Shown here: positions 18,315-29,292 of the stretch, in pieces
How positions within the stretch are numbered: the first letter of the stretch is position 1
Layout: each line of letters begins with the position of its first letter
Assembly: GCF_027988105.1 (NCBI RefSeq)
Contig: NZ_JAQJZJ010000005.1
Coordinates: 372,001-436,000, forward strand
DNA from: Pseudomonas aestuarii
GTDB taxonomy: Bacteria; Pseudomonadota; Gammaproteobacteria; Pseudomonadales; Pseudomonadaceae
Reading direction: 5' to 3'
DNA: 64,000 nucleotides
Notes under the pieces: model-generated
Told to the model about the DNA's origin: nothing
What the model saw: the letters and a program-made list of their open reading frames with translations, nothing else
Databases searched by the model: none
Program-made: the position numbers and the translations under genes

Positions 18315-19085
18315 TCAGAGGCTGAAGCCGCCGTCGATCGGGATGATGGCCCCGGTCATGTAGGCGCCGGCGGTGCTGGCCAGGCTGATCGCCAGGGCGG
18401 CCATTTCTTCCTCGCGGCCCCAGCGCTTCATCGGGATCAGCGCGGTATCCGCGGCCAAGGCCGCATCATCCTGGGCGATGAATTGGGTCATCTTGCTCGG
18501 AAAGCGCCCCGGCGCAATCACGTTGACGTTGATGTACTGGCCGGCCAGTTCGCGGGCAAGCATGCGCGACAGTTGATGCAGTGCGGCCTTGCTTGGGCCA
18601 TAGGCATAGGCGTCTTCGCCGTGGGAGGTGATGCCGGCTACCGAACCAATGTTGATCACCCGCGCCGGATTAGCCGCCGAGCCGGCCTTGCGCAGCAGCG
18701 GCAGCAACTGCTGGATGCAGCTGAACACCGAGGTTACGTTGAGTTGCATGACCTTTTCCCAGCCCTTGGCCGGGTAGGACTCGAGTGGCGCGCCCCAGGT
18801 GGTGCCGGCATTGTTGACCAAGATGTCCAGCTGGCCGATTTCGCCTGCCAGTTGCGCGGCCAGCGCCTGCACGCCTTCCTCGCTGGCCAGGTTGGCGGCG
18901 AGGCCGTGGCAGGTGCCAAAGGCTGAGAGTTCGGCGGCGGTTTGTGCGCAGGCCTCGCCGTCACGGGCACAGACATACACAGTCGCGCCGGCTTCGAGGA
19001 AGGCTTTGGCGATCATCTTGCCGATACCGCGGGTGCCACCGGTTACCAGGGCGGTGCGGCCTTGCAGGGAGAAGTAGGGGTGCAT
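18315..19085 (-). CDS. rhlG: RhlG-type NADPH-dependent beta-ketoacyl reductase (SDR)
   Basis: A 256-residue short-chain dehydrogenase with TGGTRGIG at 15-22, NNAG, and the catalytic S and YGPSK (Tyr/Lys). It is closely similar over its whole length to P. aeruginosa RhlG, including the N-terminus MHPYFSLQGR and the segment GWEKVMQLNVTSVFSCIQQL. RhlG was proposed to divert 3-oxoacyl intermediates to rhamnolipid or polyhydroxyalkanoate precursors, but later enzymology has questioned its role. No rhlA or rhlB is in the window, so rhamnolipid synthesis should not be inferred from this gene alone. GAGGA precedes the start. Confidence 0.88.
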   Translation of the reverse strand: MHPYFSLQGRTALVTGGTRGIGKMIAKAFLEAGATVYVCARDGEACAQTAAELSAFGTCHGLAANLASEEGVQALAAQLAGEIGQLDILVNNAGTTWGAPLESYPAKGWEKVMQLNVTSVFSCIQQLLPLLRKAGSAANPARVINIGSVAGITSHGEDAYAYGPSKAALHQLSRMLARELAGQYINVNVIAPGRFPSKMTQFIAQDDAALAADTALIPMKRWGREEEMAALAISLASTAGAYMTGAIIPIDGGFSL

Positions 19086-19202
19086 GGCGAGTCCTCTTGG
19101 GGGATGAATGCCACTACCCTAAACGCCCGGCCGGCCGCCAGCAGGCATTATTGCGCCTGGGAATGCAGTGCCATGAGCATCGCCGCGCTGCGCCGGCCAG
19201 CT

Positions 19203-19664
19203 TCAGCCGCGTACGCGCAGGGTCAGACCCTTGAGGAAGTTACGCAGGAACTGATCGCCGCAGGTGCGGTAGTTGCTGTGGCCGAACTTGCGAAACAGTG
19301 CACTCATTTCCGGTTTTGATACCGGGCAGTCGACGCTCTGCATGATCTCGTGCATGTCGTCTTCTTTCAGTTCGAAGGCCACGCGCAGTTTCTTCAGCAC
19401 CATGTTGTTGGTCACGGGCAGCTCGAAGGGCTGGGCCGGGCGGCTGTCGTCCTTGCCGCGCTTGAGGTACACCAGGCCATCGAGGAAGTGCGCCATCAGC
19501 TCGTCGTCACAGGCGACGAAGCCTTCTTCGTCGTCTTTTTTCAACAGCGGAGCTACTTCGGCGACGCTGGTCTGTTTGCCGCTGAGCTGGATGATGTCGA
19601 CAATTTTCGCGTCACTGACGTCGAGCATATAGCGCACGCTGCGCAGTACATCGTTATTGAGCAT
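19203..19664 (-). CDS. DUF1456 family protein (YehS-like)
   Basis: A 153-residue soluble protein made of two similar DUF1456 repeats: MLNNDVLRSVRYMLDVSDAK near the start, and NNMVLKKLRVAFELKEDDMH around residue 85, each followed by Asp/Glu-rich segments, then FRKFGHSNYRTCGDQFLRNF at the end. YehS of E. coli belongs to the family; its function is unknown. The start at 19664 gives the normal length; the longer in-frame extension runs into the neighbouring pseudouridine-synthase-like gene and is rejected. Confidence 0.9.
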   Translation of the reverse strand: MLNNDVLRSVRYMLDVSDAKIVDIIQLSGKQTSVAEVAPLLKKDDEEGFVACDDELMAHFLDGLVYLKRGKDDSRPAQPFELPVTNNMVLKKLRVAFELKEDDMHEIMQSVDCPVSKPEMSALFRKFGHSNYRTCGDQFLRNFLKGLTLRVRG

Positions 19665-19689
19665 GAGGGTGTCCTGAAATGTTGGGGAG

Positions 19690-19711
19690 CTGCAGCACTC
19701 GAGTGCTGCAG
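19690..19711. repeat. 22-bp perfect palindrome between two minus-strand genes
   Basis: CTGCAGCACTC followed directly by its complement GAGTGCTGCAG, in the 59-base gap between the RluF-like gene and DUF1456. No T run follows, so it may be a protein-binding site or an mRNA hairpin. Confidence 0.7.
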
Positions 19712-19723
19712 TCGGAGAAATGC

Positions 19724-20434
19724 CTAGAAGCGTTCTTTCGCGGCCAGGTAGCGCCATTGGCCGGGCTGGACTTTGGCCATGGGCACGCCGCCGATGCGGA
19801 TGCGCTTCATGCCCAGCACCTTGAGGTCGACGCTGTTGCACATGAATACGATCTGCCCCGGCTGCGGGTTTTTCAAGGCGAAGCGCAGGCGGGTTTCGTT
19901 CTGCCAGCTGACCTTGCACGGTGGCAGTGCTGAGCCGTTGAAGGTCAGACCGTGGTTCAGGCGTTTTAGTTGGCTGTTACTGAGGGTGCCGATGACTTCG
20001 ACGACATATTCCTGCTCCAGCTTGGCCTGATCGTCCTTGAGCTTGCGCTCGATCCGCCAGTCCTGAGTCAGTACGTGCAAGCCATCGGCACCGGCTTGCA
20101 GTGGCAGGCAGGTGACCAGGCGAGCGAAGTGGCTTTTCAGCGGGCGGATGCCGGAGCTGTCTTCCGGCCACTGGCTGGCCTGGCTGACAGTCTCGACCGC
20201 GCGATCCGGGAAGTGACCGGAGGGCACATGCAGCAGCAGGGTGACCGGCTCGACCGGGGCCAATACGGCGTCCGGGAGCAGCTCGACGCGCTGCGCCTCG
20301 ACCTTGAACTGCGGCTCTTGCACCACTACGCCATCAACCAGCACCCAGCCGCCCTCGATATACAACTCGGCTTCGCGGCGTGAGCAGCCGACCAGTTCAA
20401 TCAGGCGTTTGGACAGGCGTATCGGGTCGGTCAT
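19724..20434 (-). CDS. RluB/RluF-like RNA pseudouridine synthase homologue lacking the usual catalytic Asp
   Basis: A 236-residue protein: N-terminal S4 RNA-binding domain (RLIELVGCSRREAELYIEGG), then an RsuA/RluB/RluE/RluF-type fold (EQEYVVEV, LKRLNHGL, LRFALKNPQPGQI, LKRIRIGG-like ending). In active enzymes the motif is GRLDxxTxGLLLLTNDG. Here the aligned segment, residues 110-125, reads LPLQAGADGLHVLTQD, so Gln113 sits where the nucleophilic Asp belongs, and Gly-Arg are also missing. It may therefore be an inactive RNA-binding derivative, or use another residue. Such proteins are usually annotated rRNA pseudouridine synthase in Pseudomonas. Confidence 0.8.
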   Translation of the reverse strand: MTDPIRLSKRLIELVGCSRREAELYIEGGWVLVDGVVVQEPQFKVEAQRVELLPDAVLAPVEPVTLLLHVPSGHFPDRAVETVSQASQWPEDSSGIRPLKSHFARLVTCLPLQAGADGLHVLTQDWRIERKLKDDQAKLEQEYVVEVIGTLSNSQLKRLNHGLTFNGSALPPCKVSWQNETRLRFALKNPQPGQIVFMCNSVDLKVLGMKRIRIGGVPMAKVQPGQWRYLAAKERF

Positions 20435-20514
20435 GGAAAGAGTCGTCGGAAAAAAGGGCTGTCATTGTAACTGGCCGGGGGCATCGTGCGCAGATCATTG
20501 GGCGAACGGTGCAG

Positions 20515-20542
20515 ATAAAAAAACCGCTCCGGGGAGCGGTTT
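20515..20542 (-). terminator. Rho-independent terminator downstream of braG (minus strand)
   Basis: Read on the minus strand, AAACCGCTCC pairs with GGAGCGGTTT (10 bp) and is followed by seven Ts. It closes the braC-braDEFG transcription unit 200 bases after braG. Confidence 0.88.
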
Positions 20543-20558
20543 CTATTGAGCAAGGTAT

Positions 20559-20741
20559 GGTTAAAAACGTAGCGAGCGGCGGTCAGGCTAGGCAAAAGCA
20601 GATGAAAAAGCGGAGTGTACGTATGTACATGAGCATTACTCGTTTCACTCGCCCTTCGGGCCGCGCTAAAGCGCGTTAGCCGCAAGCGGCTTGTTGAGTC
20701 TGCTTTCAACGACGCATGGCGCGCGCAGCCCGCAGTAGTTT

Positions 20742-20747
<6 letters not shown>
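20559..20747. repeat. Structured 189-bp element with terminal inverted repeats at the braG 3' end
   Basis: The ends are exact 10-bp inverted copies: GGTTAAAAAC at 20559-20568 and GTTTTTAACC at 20738-20747. Inside are the near-palindrome TGTACGTATGTACA and hairpins such as CGCGCTAAAGCGCG and AGCCGCAAGCGGCT. The right end supplies the TAA stop of braG (20742-20744). It lies between the gene and its terminator, so it would be transcribed as the 3' untranslated region. It resembles repeated intergenic elements I remember from Pseudomonas genomes, but I cannot name the family. No coding frame inside looks real. Confidence 0.6.
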
Positions 20748-21442
<695 letters not shown>

Positions 21443-21446
<4 letters not shown>

Positions 21447-22210
21447 GCTTCCCCCAGGTAGGCTTTGATCACGTCCGGGTTCGCGCGGATCTGCTCCGGC
21501 GTTCCTTCGGCCAGGGGCGTGCCCTGGTTGATCACGTAGATATGGTCGGAAATGCTCATGACCAGCTTCATGTCGTGCTCGATCAACAACACGGTGACGT
21601 TGTGTTCATCGCGCAGCATGCGGATCAGGGCCTTGAGATCGTCGGTTTCACGCGGGTTGAGGCCGGCGGCCGGCTCGTCGAGCATGAGGATGCTCGGCCG
21701 GGTCATCATGCAGCGGGCAATCTCCAGGCGGCGTTGCTGGCCATAGGCGAGGGTGCCGGCCGGGCGGTTGGCGAATTCGGTCAGGTTGACCTGCTCCAGC
21801 CAGTGCGCGGCGTATTCCATGGCTTCGCGTTCGCTCCTGCGAAACGCCGGGGTCTTCAACAGCCCGGAGATGAAGTTGGTGTTGAGGTGGCGGTGCTGAG
21901 CCACCAGCAGGTTTTCCACCGCGGTCATTTCCTTGAACAGTCGCACGTTCTGGAAGGTCCGGACCACGCCCTTGCGGGCGATCTTGTGGCCTGGCAGGCC
22001 TTCGATCTGTTCGCCATTGAAGCGAATATTGCCGCTGGTTGGCTGGTAGAAACCGGTCAGGCAGTTGAAGACCGTGGTCTTGCCAGCACCGTTCGGGCCG
22101 ATCATCGACACCACTTGTTTTTCATTGACGGTCAGCCCCACTCCGTTGACGGCCAGCAGGCCACCGAAGCGCATGGACAGGCCGCTTACTTCCAGAATAG
22201 GGCGACTCAT
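21443..22210 (-). CDS. braF: Branched-chain amino acid ABC transporter ATP-binding protein BraF (LivG)
   Basis: A 255-residue ABC ATPase: Walker [10 protein letters not shown] near residue 37, signature [14 protein letters not shown], Walker [14 protein letters not shown], and the C-terminal extension typical of LivG ([17 protein letters not shown]). It pairs with BraG. Its start overlaps the braE stop by four bases, and its stop overlaps the braG start. Confidence 0.94.
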
Positions 22211-23471
22211 TGTTTCAACTCCAGGTGCGGGCGCTGCATGGGTAGCAGGCCTTGCGGACGCCAGATCATCATCAGCACCATCAGGGCACCGAACATCAGC
22301 ATGCGGTACTCGTTGAATTCGCGCGCCAGTTCCGGCAGCAGGATCATCACGACGGCGGCCAGGATGATCCCCAGTTGCGAGCCCATGCCACCCAGCACGA
22401 CGATGGCGAGGATGATCGCCGACTCGATGAAGGTGAAGGATTGCGGACTGACCAGGCCTTGGCGCGCGGCGAAGAAGCTGCCGGCAAAACCGGCGAAGCA
22501 GGCACCCAGGGTGAAGGCCGAAAGCTTGATCATGGTGGGGTTCATGCCCAGGGCACGGCAGGCGATTTCGTCTTCGCGCAGGGCCTCCCAGGCGCGGCCG
22601 ATCGGCATGCGCAGCAGGCGGTTGATCACGAACAGGGTCAGCAGCACCAGCACCAGGGCGATCAGGTAGAGGAAGATCACCTTGTTGATCGAGGCGTAGG
22701 CCACGCCGAAATACTCGTGGAAGGTCTGCATGCCCTCAGCGGCCTTGCGGTCGAACGACAGGCCGAACAGGGTCGGCTTGGGGATCGAACCGATGCCGTT
22801 GGGACCGCCGGTCAGCCAGGTCAGGTTGTTCAGCAGGATGCGGATGATCTCGCCGAACCCCAGGGTGACGATGGCCAGGTAGTCACCGCGCAAGCGCAAC
22901 ACCGGGAAGCCCAGGATAAAGCCGAAGAACGCCGCCATCAGGCCGGCGATCGGCAGGCAGATCCAGAAGCTCAGGCCGAAGTAGAACGACAGCAGGGCAT
23001 AGCTGTAGGCACCGACGGCGTAGAAAGCGACATAGCCGAGGTCGAGCAAGCCGGCCAGACCGACCACGATATTCAGGCCGAGGCCGAGCATCACGTAGAT
23101 CAGGATCAGGGTGGCGATGTCCACCGCCCCGCGGCTGCCGAAGAACGGCCAGGCCAGGGCCATGATGATCAGGCCGATGATCACCCAGCGCTGGGTCGAG
23201 GGCAGGGTGAGGAAATTGCTGGCCTGGCTCGGCATGCTCGGCAACGTCGGTGCATGGCTCCAGATGGCACTCAGCTGGGAGCGGAACAATTGCCAGAAGA
23301 ACATGGCAATGGAGCTGCCGAGGATGGTCCACAGAACGGCCGGACTGGCACCTTGCACTTCCAGTTTGATGCCCACGGTGCTCAGCTTCAGGCCGATGAC
23401 CGGATAGGCCACGGCCAGCACCAGCAGGGCGCTGAAAAAGGCCGTTTTGAAGTTTTTCTTGATCGCGGTGC

Positions 23472-23475
<4 letters not shown>
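22207..23475 (-). CDS. braE: Branched-chain amino acid ABC transporter permease BraE (LivM)
   Basis: A 422-residue inner-membrane permease with an N-terminal extension of about 90 residues containing hydrophobic helices, as in BraE/LivM, then the LivM core ([42 protein letters not shown]). The EAA-like loop contacts the ATPases. It is coupled by four-base overlaps to braD and braF. Confidence 0.94.
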
Positions 23476-24395
<920 letters not shown>

Positions 24396-24460
24396 TGCCT
24401 AACTCCTGGGTCGTCACGCACGTCAGCGCTTGTGGCGCAGGGTGAGACCGGAATTCTTCT

Positions 24461-24491
24461 AATAAACAAAACCCACTGCGGTTGCAGTGGG
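24461..24491 (-). terminator. Intra-operon hairpin between braC and braD (minus strand)
   Basis: On the minus strand GCCCACTGC / GCAGTGGG forms an 8-bp stem, followed by TTTTGTTTATT. It lies 28 bases after the braC stop. A partial terminator or mRNA-stabilising hairpin here would give high braC and lower braDEFG expression, as known for such transporters. Confidence 0.75.
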
Positions 24492-24518
24492 CTTTGGGTT
24501 CAGGCGGGAAGCCGCTTA

Positions 24519-25646
24519 TCAGTTAAGCGGTGCTTCGGTCTTGGTGCCGTCCTGGTGCCACTCGTAGGCGACGAAGCTGAAGTCCTTCAGGTCGCCCTTG
24601 TCGTCGAAGCTGAGGATGCCGGTAGGCGTGTCGAAGCTGTTGGCACGCAGGGCTGCGGCCACCTTGGCGGTGTCGGTGCTGCCAGCCTTTTCAATGCCTT
24701 CGGCAATCACTTGCACGGCAGCATAGGCTGGGAAGACGAACGGGCCGCTGGAGTCTTCGTTCTTGGCTTTGAACGCTTCGACCAGTGCCTGGTTGCGTGG
24801 ATCCTGGTCGAACGACTTCGGCAGGGTCACCAGCAGGCCTTCGGAAGCCGGGCCGGCGATGGCCGAGATTTCCTTGTTACCCACACCTTCAGGGCCCATG
24901 AACCTGGCGGTCAGGCCTTTTTCAGCCGACTGACGCAGCAGCAGGCCGAGCTCCGGGTGGTAGCCACCGTAGTAGACGAAATCCACATCGGCTTGCTTGA
25001 GCTTGGCGATCATCGCGGAGAAGTCCTTGTCGCCGGCATTGATGCCTTCGAACAGAACGACCTTGGTGCCCTTGGCTTCCAGGGTTTGCTTGACCGCGGT
25101 GGCGATGCCTTCACCGTATTGCTGCTTGTCGTGAAGTACGGCCACGGCCTTCGGCTTGATGTAGTCGGCGATGAAGTTGCCGGCGGTCGGGCCTTGCAGG
25201 CTATCCAGGCCGATGGTGCGGAACACCAGTTCGTAGCCGCGGGCGGTGATGTCCGGGCTGGTGGAAGCCGGGCTGATCATCAGGATGCCTTCGTCTTCGT
25301 AGATGTCGGACGCTGGCTGAGTAGAGCTGGAGCAGAGGTGGCCAACCACGAATTTTACTTCGTCGTTGACGATCTTGTTGGCTACGGCTACGGCTTGTTT
25401 CGGATCGCAAGCATCGTCATACACCACGCCTTCGAGCATGGCGCCGTTGACGCCACCAGCCTTGTTGATCTGCTCGATGGCCATCTTGGCACCGACAAAT
25501 TGCATCTCGCCGTATTGAGCGACTGCGCCGGTAACCGGGCCTGCCATACCAATCTTGATCGTGTCAGCCGCTAGCGAGTAGCTGGCAACGCCGGCCATGG
25601 CCATGGCGGCAAACAGTTTGGAGATCTGCTTAGTAGCCTTGTTCAT
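24519..25646 (-). CDS. braC: Branched-chain amino acid binding protein BraC (LivK-like)
   Basis: A 375-residue periplasmic binding protein. The signal peptide spans about residues 1-26 (KLFAAMAMAGVASYSLAADT). The mature part has the Leu/Ile/Val-binding fold: IKIGMAGPVTGAVAQYG at the start, and DDACDPKQAVAVANKIV and VVGHLCSSSTQPASDIYEDE with the ligand-contacting loop. The disulphide cysteines of the family are present. It delivers ligand to BraDEFG encoded just downstream. A hairpin separates it from braD. Confidence 0.94.
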   Translation of the reverse strand: MNKATKQISKLFAAMAMAGVASYSLAADTIKIGMAGPVTGAVAQYGEMQFVGAKMAIEQINKAGGVNGAMLEGVVYDDACDPKQAVAVANKIVNDEVKFVVGHLCSSSTQPASDIYEDEGILMISPASTSPDITARGYELVFRTIGLDSLQGPTAGNFIADYIKPKAVAVLHDKQQYGEGIATAVKQTLEAKGTKVVLFEGINAGDKDFSAMIAKLKQADVDFVYYGGYHPELGLLLRQSAEKGLTARFMGPEGVGNKEISAIAGPASEGLLVTLPKSFDQDPRNQALVEAFKAKNEDSSGPFVFPAYAAVQVIAEGIEKAGSTDTAKVAAALRANSFDTPTGILSFDDKGDLKDFSFVAYEWHQDGTKTEAPLN

Positions 25647-25942
25647 AGTGCTCCACTCTTATTGGTTTTCGTTGTGTAGTTCTGGCGGCCAAAACTGCAG
25701 AGCCGGATCATTTTCCCCGGCTATACACCTGGCAACTTTACCGCTGCAGTGTAGAGCGCCGCTTTGCGGATTGGAAAGCCAGCCATTGGCGATAACACAC
25801 GCGGATGTCGCTTAATTGAACGAAATGTATAGAAAAACGGCGTGCCTTGTCTGCGCTCGGCCGCGTCAGGCGTACTTGCCTGGGACTTGTGCGGCGCTAT
25901 CATGCTGCCCAAGTAAACTCGGAAAACTTCTGCGGACAAACC
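25647..25942. other. Divergent intergenic region between braC and a DUF2288 gene
   Basis: About 296 bases holding the braC promoter and that of the small gene to the right. Reading frames crossing it lack ribosome binding sites and protein-like composition. No operator could be assigned. Confidence 0.4.
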
Positions 25943-26245
25943 ATGACTGAACAACCTAGCACCCTCTATGCCAAGTTGCTTGGAGAAACTGCGCCAATCA
26001 CCTGGCAAGAGTTGCAACCTTTCTTCGCCCGCGGTGCCTTGCTGATGGTCGGGGCTACCCAAGATCTGATCGCGGTGGCCCAGGCCGTGGCGGAAAATGA
26101 CCAGGATGAGGTGGCCGCCTGGCTGGCCAGCGAACAATTGAAAAAAATCGACGATGGCGATGCCGCGGATCTGCTGGCGCGCGACCCGCCGCTATGGGCG
26201 GTGGTGGTGGCGCCTTGGGTGCTGGTGCAGGAACGGCGTAGCTGA
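25943..26245 (+). CDS. DUF2288 family protein
   Basis: A 100-residue acidic cytoplasmic protein (LYAKLLGETAPITWQELQPF, LIAVAQAVAENDQDEVAAWL, LWAVVVAPWVLVQERR). The family is small and conserved in gammaproteobacteria, function unknown. The ATG at 25943 gives the usual length; an in-frame start 32 codons upstream is unsupported. The gene is monocistronic and divergent from braC. Confidence 0.85.
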   Translation: MTEQPSTLYAKLLGETAPITWQELQPFFARGALLMVGATQDLIAVAQAVAENDQDEVAAWLASEQLKKIDDGDAADLLARDPPLWAVVVAPWVLVQERRS

Positions 26246-26423
26246 TGGGGCCTTGTGCAACAATTGCGGCTGGCTGCAAATCACCGCGGCGCGCCTGGCC
26301 GCGAACACCGGGAGACGCTCCGCAACAGCGCTCGATCTGTTCGCACGCGTTGCGTCGATACGTCGCGGGCGGTGAACGGGGCTAGACTGGTTCGAGTCTT
26401 CCCCTAGTCGCTACGGAGCCATC

Positions 26424-26792
26424 ATGTTCGAGCCTGGCCATCTGCATCGCGCTAACCCGGTCGCCACCCCTGACCAACCGGCGTACAGCATCGACCTCTA
26501 CTACGAGGTGCGCCAGGATCCGGTCGAGGGCCCGATGCTGCACATGCGCCTGGTCGGCGACGTGGCAGGCAAGGCGTTCGAGGAACAGTTCGAGTTGCAC
26601 CGCGATACGGCCTTCAATTTCGCCAGCGTCGCCAGCCGATTGGCACTCAAGCATGGAATGCCGGCCAATTTCAGCCTGATCATGCGTGGCCACCAGGAAT
26701 ACGACCAGATGTTCGCCGATATCCGCGCCAAGCTTGGCAGTCATACCGGCGACCCGGTCGATCTCGATCATCTGGAGAAAGACGGCTTGTAG
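26424..26792 (+). CDS. DUF5064 family protein (Pseudomonas-specific hypothetical)
   Basis: A 122-residue soluble protein starting MFEPGHLHRANPV, with YSIDLYYEVRQDPVEGPMLH and GDVAGKAFEEQFELHRDTAF. It looks like the DUF5064 family, which I know mainly from Pseudomonas and which has no assigned function. No signal peptide, membrane segment or catalytic motif is seen. It stands alone, followed by a dispersed intergenic repeat. Confidence 0.75.
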   Translation: MFEPGHLHRANPVATPDQPAYSIDLYYEVRQDPVEGPMLHMRLVGDVAGKAFEEQFELHRDTAFNFASVASRLALKHGMPANFSLIMRGHQEYDQMFADIRAKLGSHTGDPVDLDHLEKDGL

Positions 26793-26805
26793 TGGCGCTA
26801 TCGAA

Positions 26806-26895
26806 TAGGGCGTTACTCGCCGCAGATTCGCGAAACAGCCTGTGGCGGGCTGTCGCTTTGCTCCGAGCGGATCGCCGCCCGGACCGCCTTACGCG
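26806..26895 (+). repeat. Dispersed intergenic repeat, copy A
   Basis: TAGGGCGTTACTCGCCGCAG at 26806-26825 matches 19 of 20 bases with copy B at 57641-57660, and the core TGGCGGGCTGTCGCT at 26843-26857 is identical to that at 57696-57710. The right end overlaps the last bases of the phnE-like gene at 26889. Confidence 0.7.
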
Positions 26896-27671
26896 CTGAC
26901 CCAGCGTTGACGCGCCCAGCCGCTGAAGGCGTCGACGCCCAGCACCAGGATCAGCATCGCCAGGATCACCGTCGCCGCCTGGGCTTGCTGGAACAGGCTG
27001 AGGCTGACGTAGAGCATCTGTCCCAGGCCGCCGGCACCGACAAAACCGAGCACGCTGGCCATGCGGATATTATTTTCCCAGCGGTACAACGAATAGGCGA
27101 TCAGTTGCGGCCAGATTGCCGGCAGGGTGCCGTAGCAGAATGCCGCCACATGTCCGCCGCCGCTCAGGCGAATCGCCTCGGCCGGTTCGTCCGGTGTGTT
27201 CTCCAGGGCTTCGGCGAACAGCCGGCCGAGCACCCCGGTGGTATGCAGGGCCAGGGCCAGGGTGCCGGCATTCGGCCCGAGGCCGGCGGCCAGCACCACC
27301 AGGGCTGCCCACACCAGTTCTGGTATCGCGCGCAGGGCATTCAGAAGAAAGCGGGAGCCACTCAGTGCCAGCCAGCCGAAACGTCCGGCGGCCGGCAAGG
27401 CCAGGAGCAGGCCGAACAGGGCCGCTAGCAGGGTGCCGATGGCCGACATGGCCAGGGTCTCCAGTGCGCCGTGGCCGATGGCCCGCAAGTGTGGCACCGA
27501 GAAATCCGGGCTGAAGAAGTTGCCGGCATAGCGGCCCATCTGGCTCAGGCTGTCGCCACCGATCAGTGCGCCAAGGTCGATGCCCAGGAAGCGGAAGGAC
27601 GCCACCACCGTCACCAGCAAGGCCAGCAGCAGGGCGTAGTTGCCCAAACGCTTGTCTGCAGCAGGCTTCAT
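26889..27671 (-). CDS. PhnE-type ABC transporter permease (second permease)
   Basis: A 260-residue inner-membrane permease with about six helices and the binding-protein-dependent loop near AEAIRLSGGGHVAAFCYGTL. RAIPELVWAALVVLAAGLGP and [12 protein letters not shown] are typical of PhnE. Its ATG overlaps the stop of the first permease gene (ATGA). The real start at 27671 follows from this coupling; the frame extends further upstream only as a shadow. It ends inside a dispersed repeat. Confidence 0.87.
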   Translation of the reverse strand: MKPAADKRLGNYALLLALLVTVVASFRFLGIDLGALIGGDSLSQMGRYAGNFFSPDFSVPHLRAIGHGALETLAMSAIGTLLAALFGLLLALPAAGRFGWLALSGSRFLLNALRAIPELVWAALVVLAAGLGPNAGTLALALHTTGVLGRLFAEALENTPDEPAEAIRLSGGGHVAAFCYGTLPAIWPQLIAYSLYRWENNIRMASVLGFVGAGGLGQMLYVSLSLFQQAQAATVILAMLILVLGVDAFSGWARQRWVSA

Positions 27672-28495
27672 AGCAACCTCGCGCGCAGCAGGCGGCTGAG
27701 TTGGTCGGCGAGCAGGACCAGCAACAGGAAGGTCAGCAGCATGCTGGCCACTTCGCCGCCGGCGAACATGCGCAGCGACAGGTCGATCTGCTGGCCCAGG
27801 CCGCCGGCACCGACGAAGCCCATGACCACCGAGGCGCGGATGGCGCATTCCCAGCGGTACACCGTGTAGGAGAGCATTTCCGCGGCGGCATTGGGCAGCA
27901 CCCCGTAGGCGAAGGCGGCCAAGCGAGGGCTGCCAGCGATCAGCAGGGCGCGGCTCGGACGCGGGTCGACCGACTCGAAAATTTCCGCGTAGACCTTGCC
28001 GAGCATGCCGCTGTAGGTGATGGCGATGGCCAGCACCCCGGCGGTCGGGCCGAGGCCAACGGCGCGGACGAACAGCAGCGCCCAGACGATTTCCGGCACG
28101 CTGCGCAGGACGATCAGCAGGCCGCGTACCGGCCAGCGCAGCGCCTGCGCCCACCAGGCCGGACGTCCGCCACGGTGCACCGCGGAGAGTGACAGCGCGC
28201 GGCTGGCCAGCAGTGCCCCGGGAATGGCGATGAGCAGGGCCAGGGCCATGCCGGCGGTGGCGATGGCCAGGGTCTCCAGGGTGGCGCGAGCGAGCAACCG
28301 GAGGAACTCGCGATCATGCGCCGGCGGCCAGAACTCGGCGAGAAAGCCGCCCATATTGGCGGCGTTCTGTTGCTCGAACAGCACCGCCAGGTTCAGCTCG
28401 CTGAGCGTCAGGCCCGGCCACAACAGCAGCACTGCCAGCAGGGTCAGGGCCAGGCGCGGCAGGGCGGCCGGGTCACGCAGTGGCGGGTTCAGCAT
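27668..28495 (-). CDS. PhnE-type ABC transporter permease (first permease)
   Basis: A 275-residue permease, paralogous to the next gene: [40 protein letters not shown] and [13 protein letters not shown] mark the same positions in both. The two most likely form a heterodimer. Overlaps of seven bases with phnC upstream and four with the second permease show tight translational coupling. Confidence 0.87.
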   Translation of the reverse strand: MLNPPLRDPAALPRLALTLLAVLLLWPGLTLSELNLAVLFEQQNAANMGGFLAEFWPPAHDREFLRLLARATLETLAIATAGMALALLIAIPGALLASRALSLSAVHRGGRPAWWAQALRWPVRGLLIVLRSVPEIVWALLFVRAVGLGPTAGVLAIAITYSGMLGKVYAEIFESVDPRPSRALLIAGSPRLAAFAYGVLPNAAAEMLSYTVYRWECAIRASVVMGFVGAGGLGQQIDLSLRMFAGGEVASMLLTFLLLVLLADQLSRLLRARLL

Positions 28496-29292
28496 CGCGG
28501 GATCTGCACGCTCACAGGCGCCGGCACTGCCGAAGCGGGCACGGCTTGCAATTGTTCGTTGGCGTATAGCGCATCCAGCGCGTTGACGCTGATTGCTGCG
28601 GGTGGCAGGTCGAAGACGATGCGACCCTCGCGCACGCCGATGATTCGCGGGAAATGCGCCAGGGCCAACTCCACCGCATGCAGGCTGGCCAGCAGGGTCA
28701 TGCCGCGCCGACTGACTTCCTCATTGAGTACGCTCAGGGTATGCCCGGCGAGCACCGGGTCCATGGCCGACACCGGCTCATCGGCCAGGATCAGTTCCGG
28801 CGCCTGATAGAGCACCCGCGCAATGCCGACCCGTTGCAACTGGCCACCGGAGAGCTGATCACAGCGTTCGAACAGCTTGTCCGCCAGGTCCAGGCGCGCA
28901 AGGGCCGCCTGGGCACCGGGCATATCCAGCGGATGCAGCAGGTTGAGCAGGCTTTTGCCCAGCGACCATTGTCCCAACTTACCCGCCAGTACCGCCGTGA
29001 CCACCCGCTGGCGTGGCGGCAGGGGCGGTGTCTGATGAATTAGGCCGATGCGCGCACGCAACTGCTGGCGCTTGCCGGCCGAAAGCTGCCAAGGCTGCTG
29101 GCCGAGCAGCTGGATTTGTCCGCTGCTGGGTTGCAGGTTGCTGGCGAGCAGGCGCAGCAGGCTGGTTTTGCCCGCGCCCGATGGGCCGATGATGGCCACC
29201 CGCTCGCCGAGCTTTACCCGCAGATCGATCTCGTTGAGCGCAACCTTACCGTTGGCGTGGGTCAGGCCCACGCCGCTGAGGCTGACACTCAC
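28489..29292 (-). CDS. PhnC-type ABC transporter ATP-binding protein
   Basis: A 267-residue ATPase: Walker [10 protein letters not shown], signature [15 protein letters not shown] and Walker [14 protein letters not shown]. The start is GTG at 29292, overlapping the stop of the binding-protein gene (GTGA). It energises the two PhnE-like permeases. The tail beyond about residue 225 is longer than the minimal ATPase and not recognisable. Confidence 0.88.
   Translation of the reverse strand: MSVSLSGVGLTHANGKVALNEIDLRVKLGERVAIIGPSGAGKTSLLRLLASNLQPSSGQIQLLGQQPWQLSAGKRQQLRARIGLIHQTPPLPPRQRVVTAVLAGKLGQWSLGKSLLNLLHPLDMPGAQAALARLDLADKLFERCDQLSGGQLQRVGIARVLYQAPELILADEPVSAMDPVLAGHTLSVLNEEVSRRGMTLLASLHAVELALAHFPRIIGVREGRIVFDLPPAAISVNALDALYANEQLQAVPASAVPAPVSVQIPRC

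Noticed and set aside
18315..19085. Rhamnolipid biosynthesis locus
   Set aside because: rhlG alone is no evidence; rhlA, rhlB, rhlR and rhlI are absent from the window and the role of RhlG is disputed.
20435..20741. Short frames inside the structured element after braG
   Set aside because: The sequence is dominated by hairpins and inverted repeats; frames there have no ribosome binding site.
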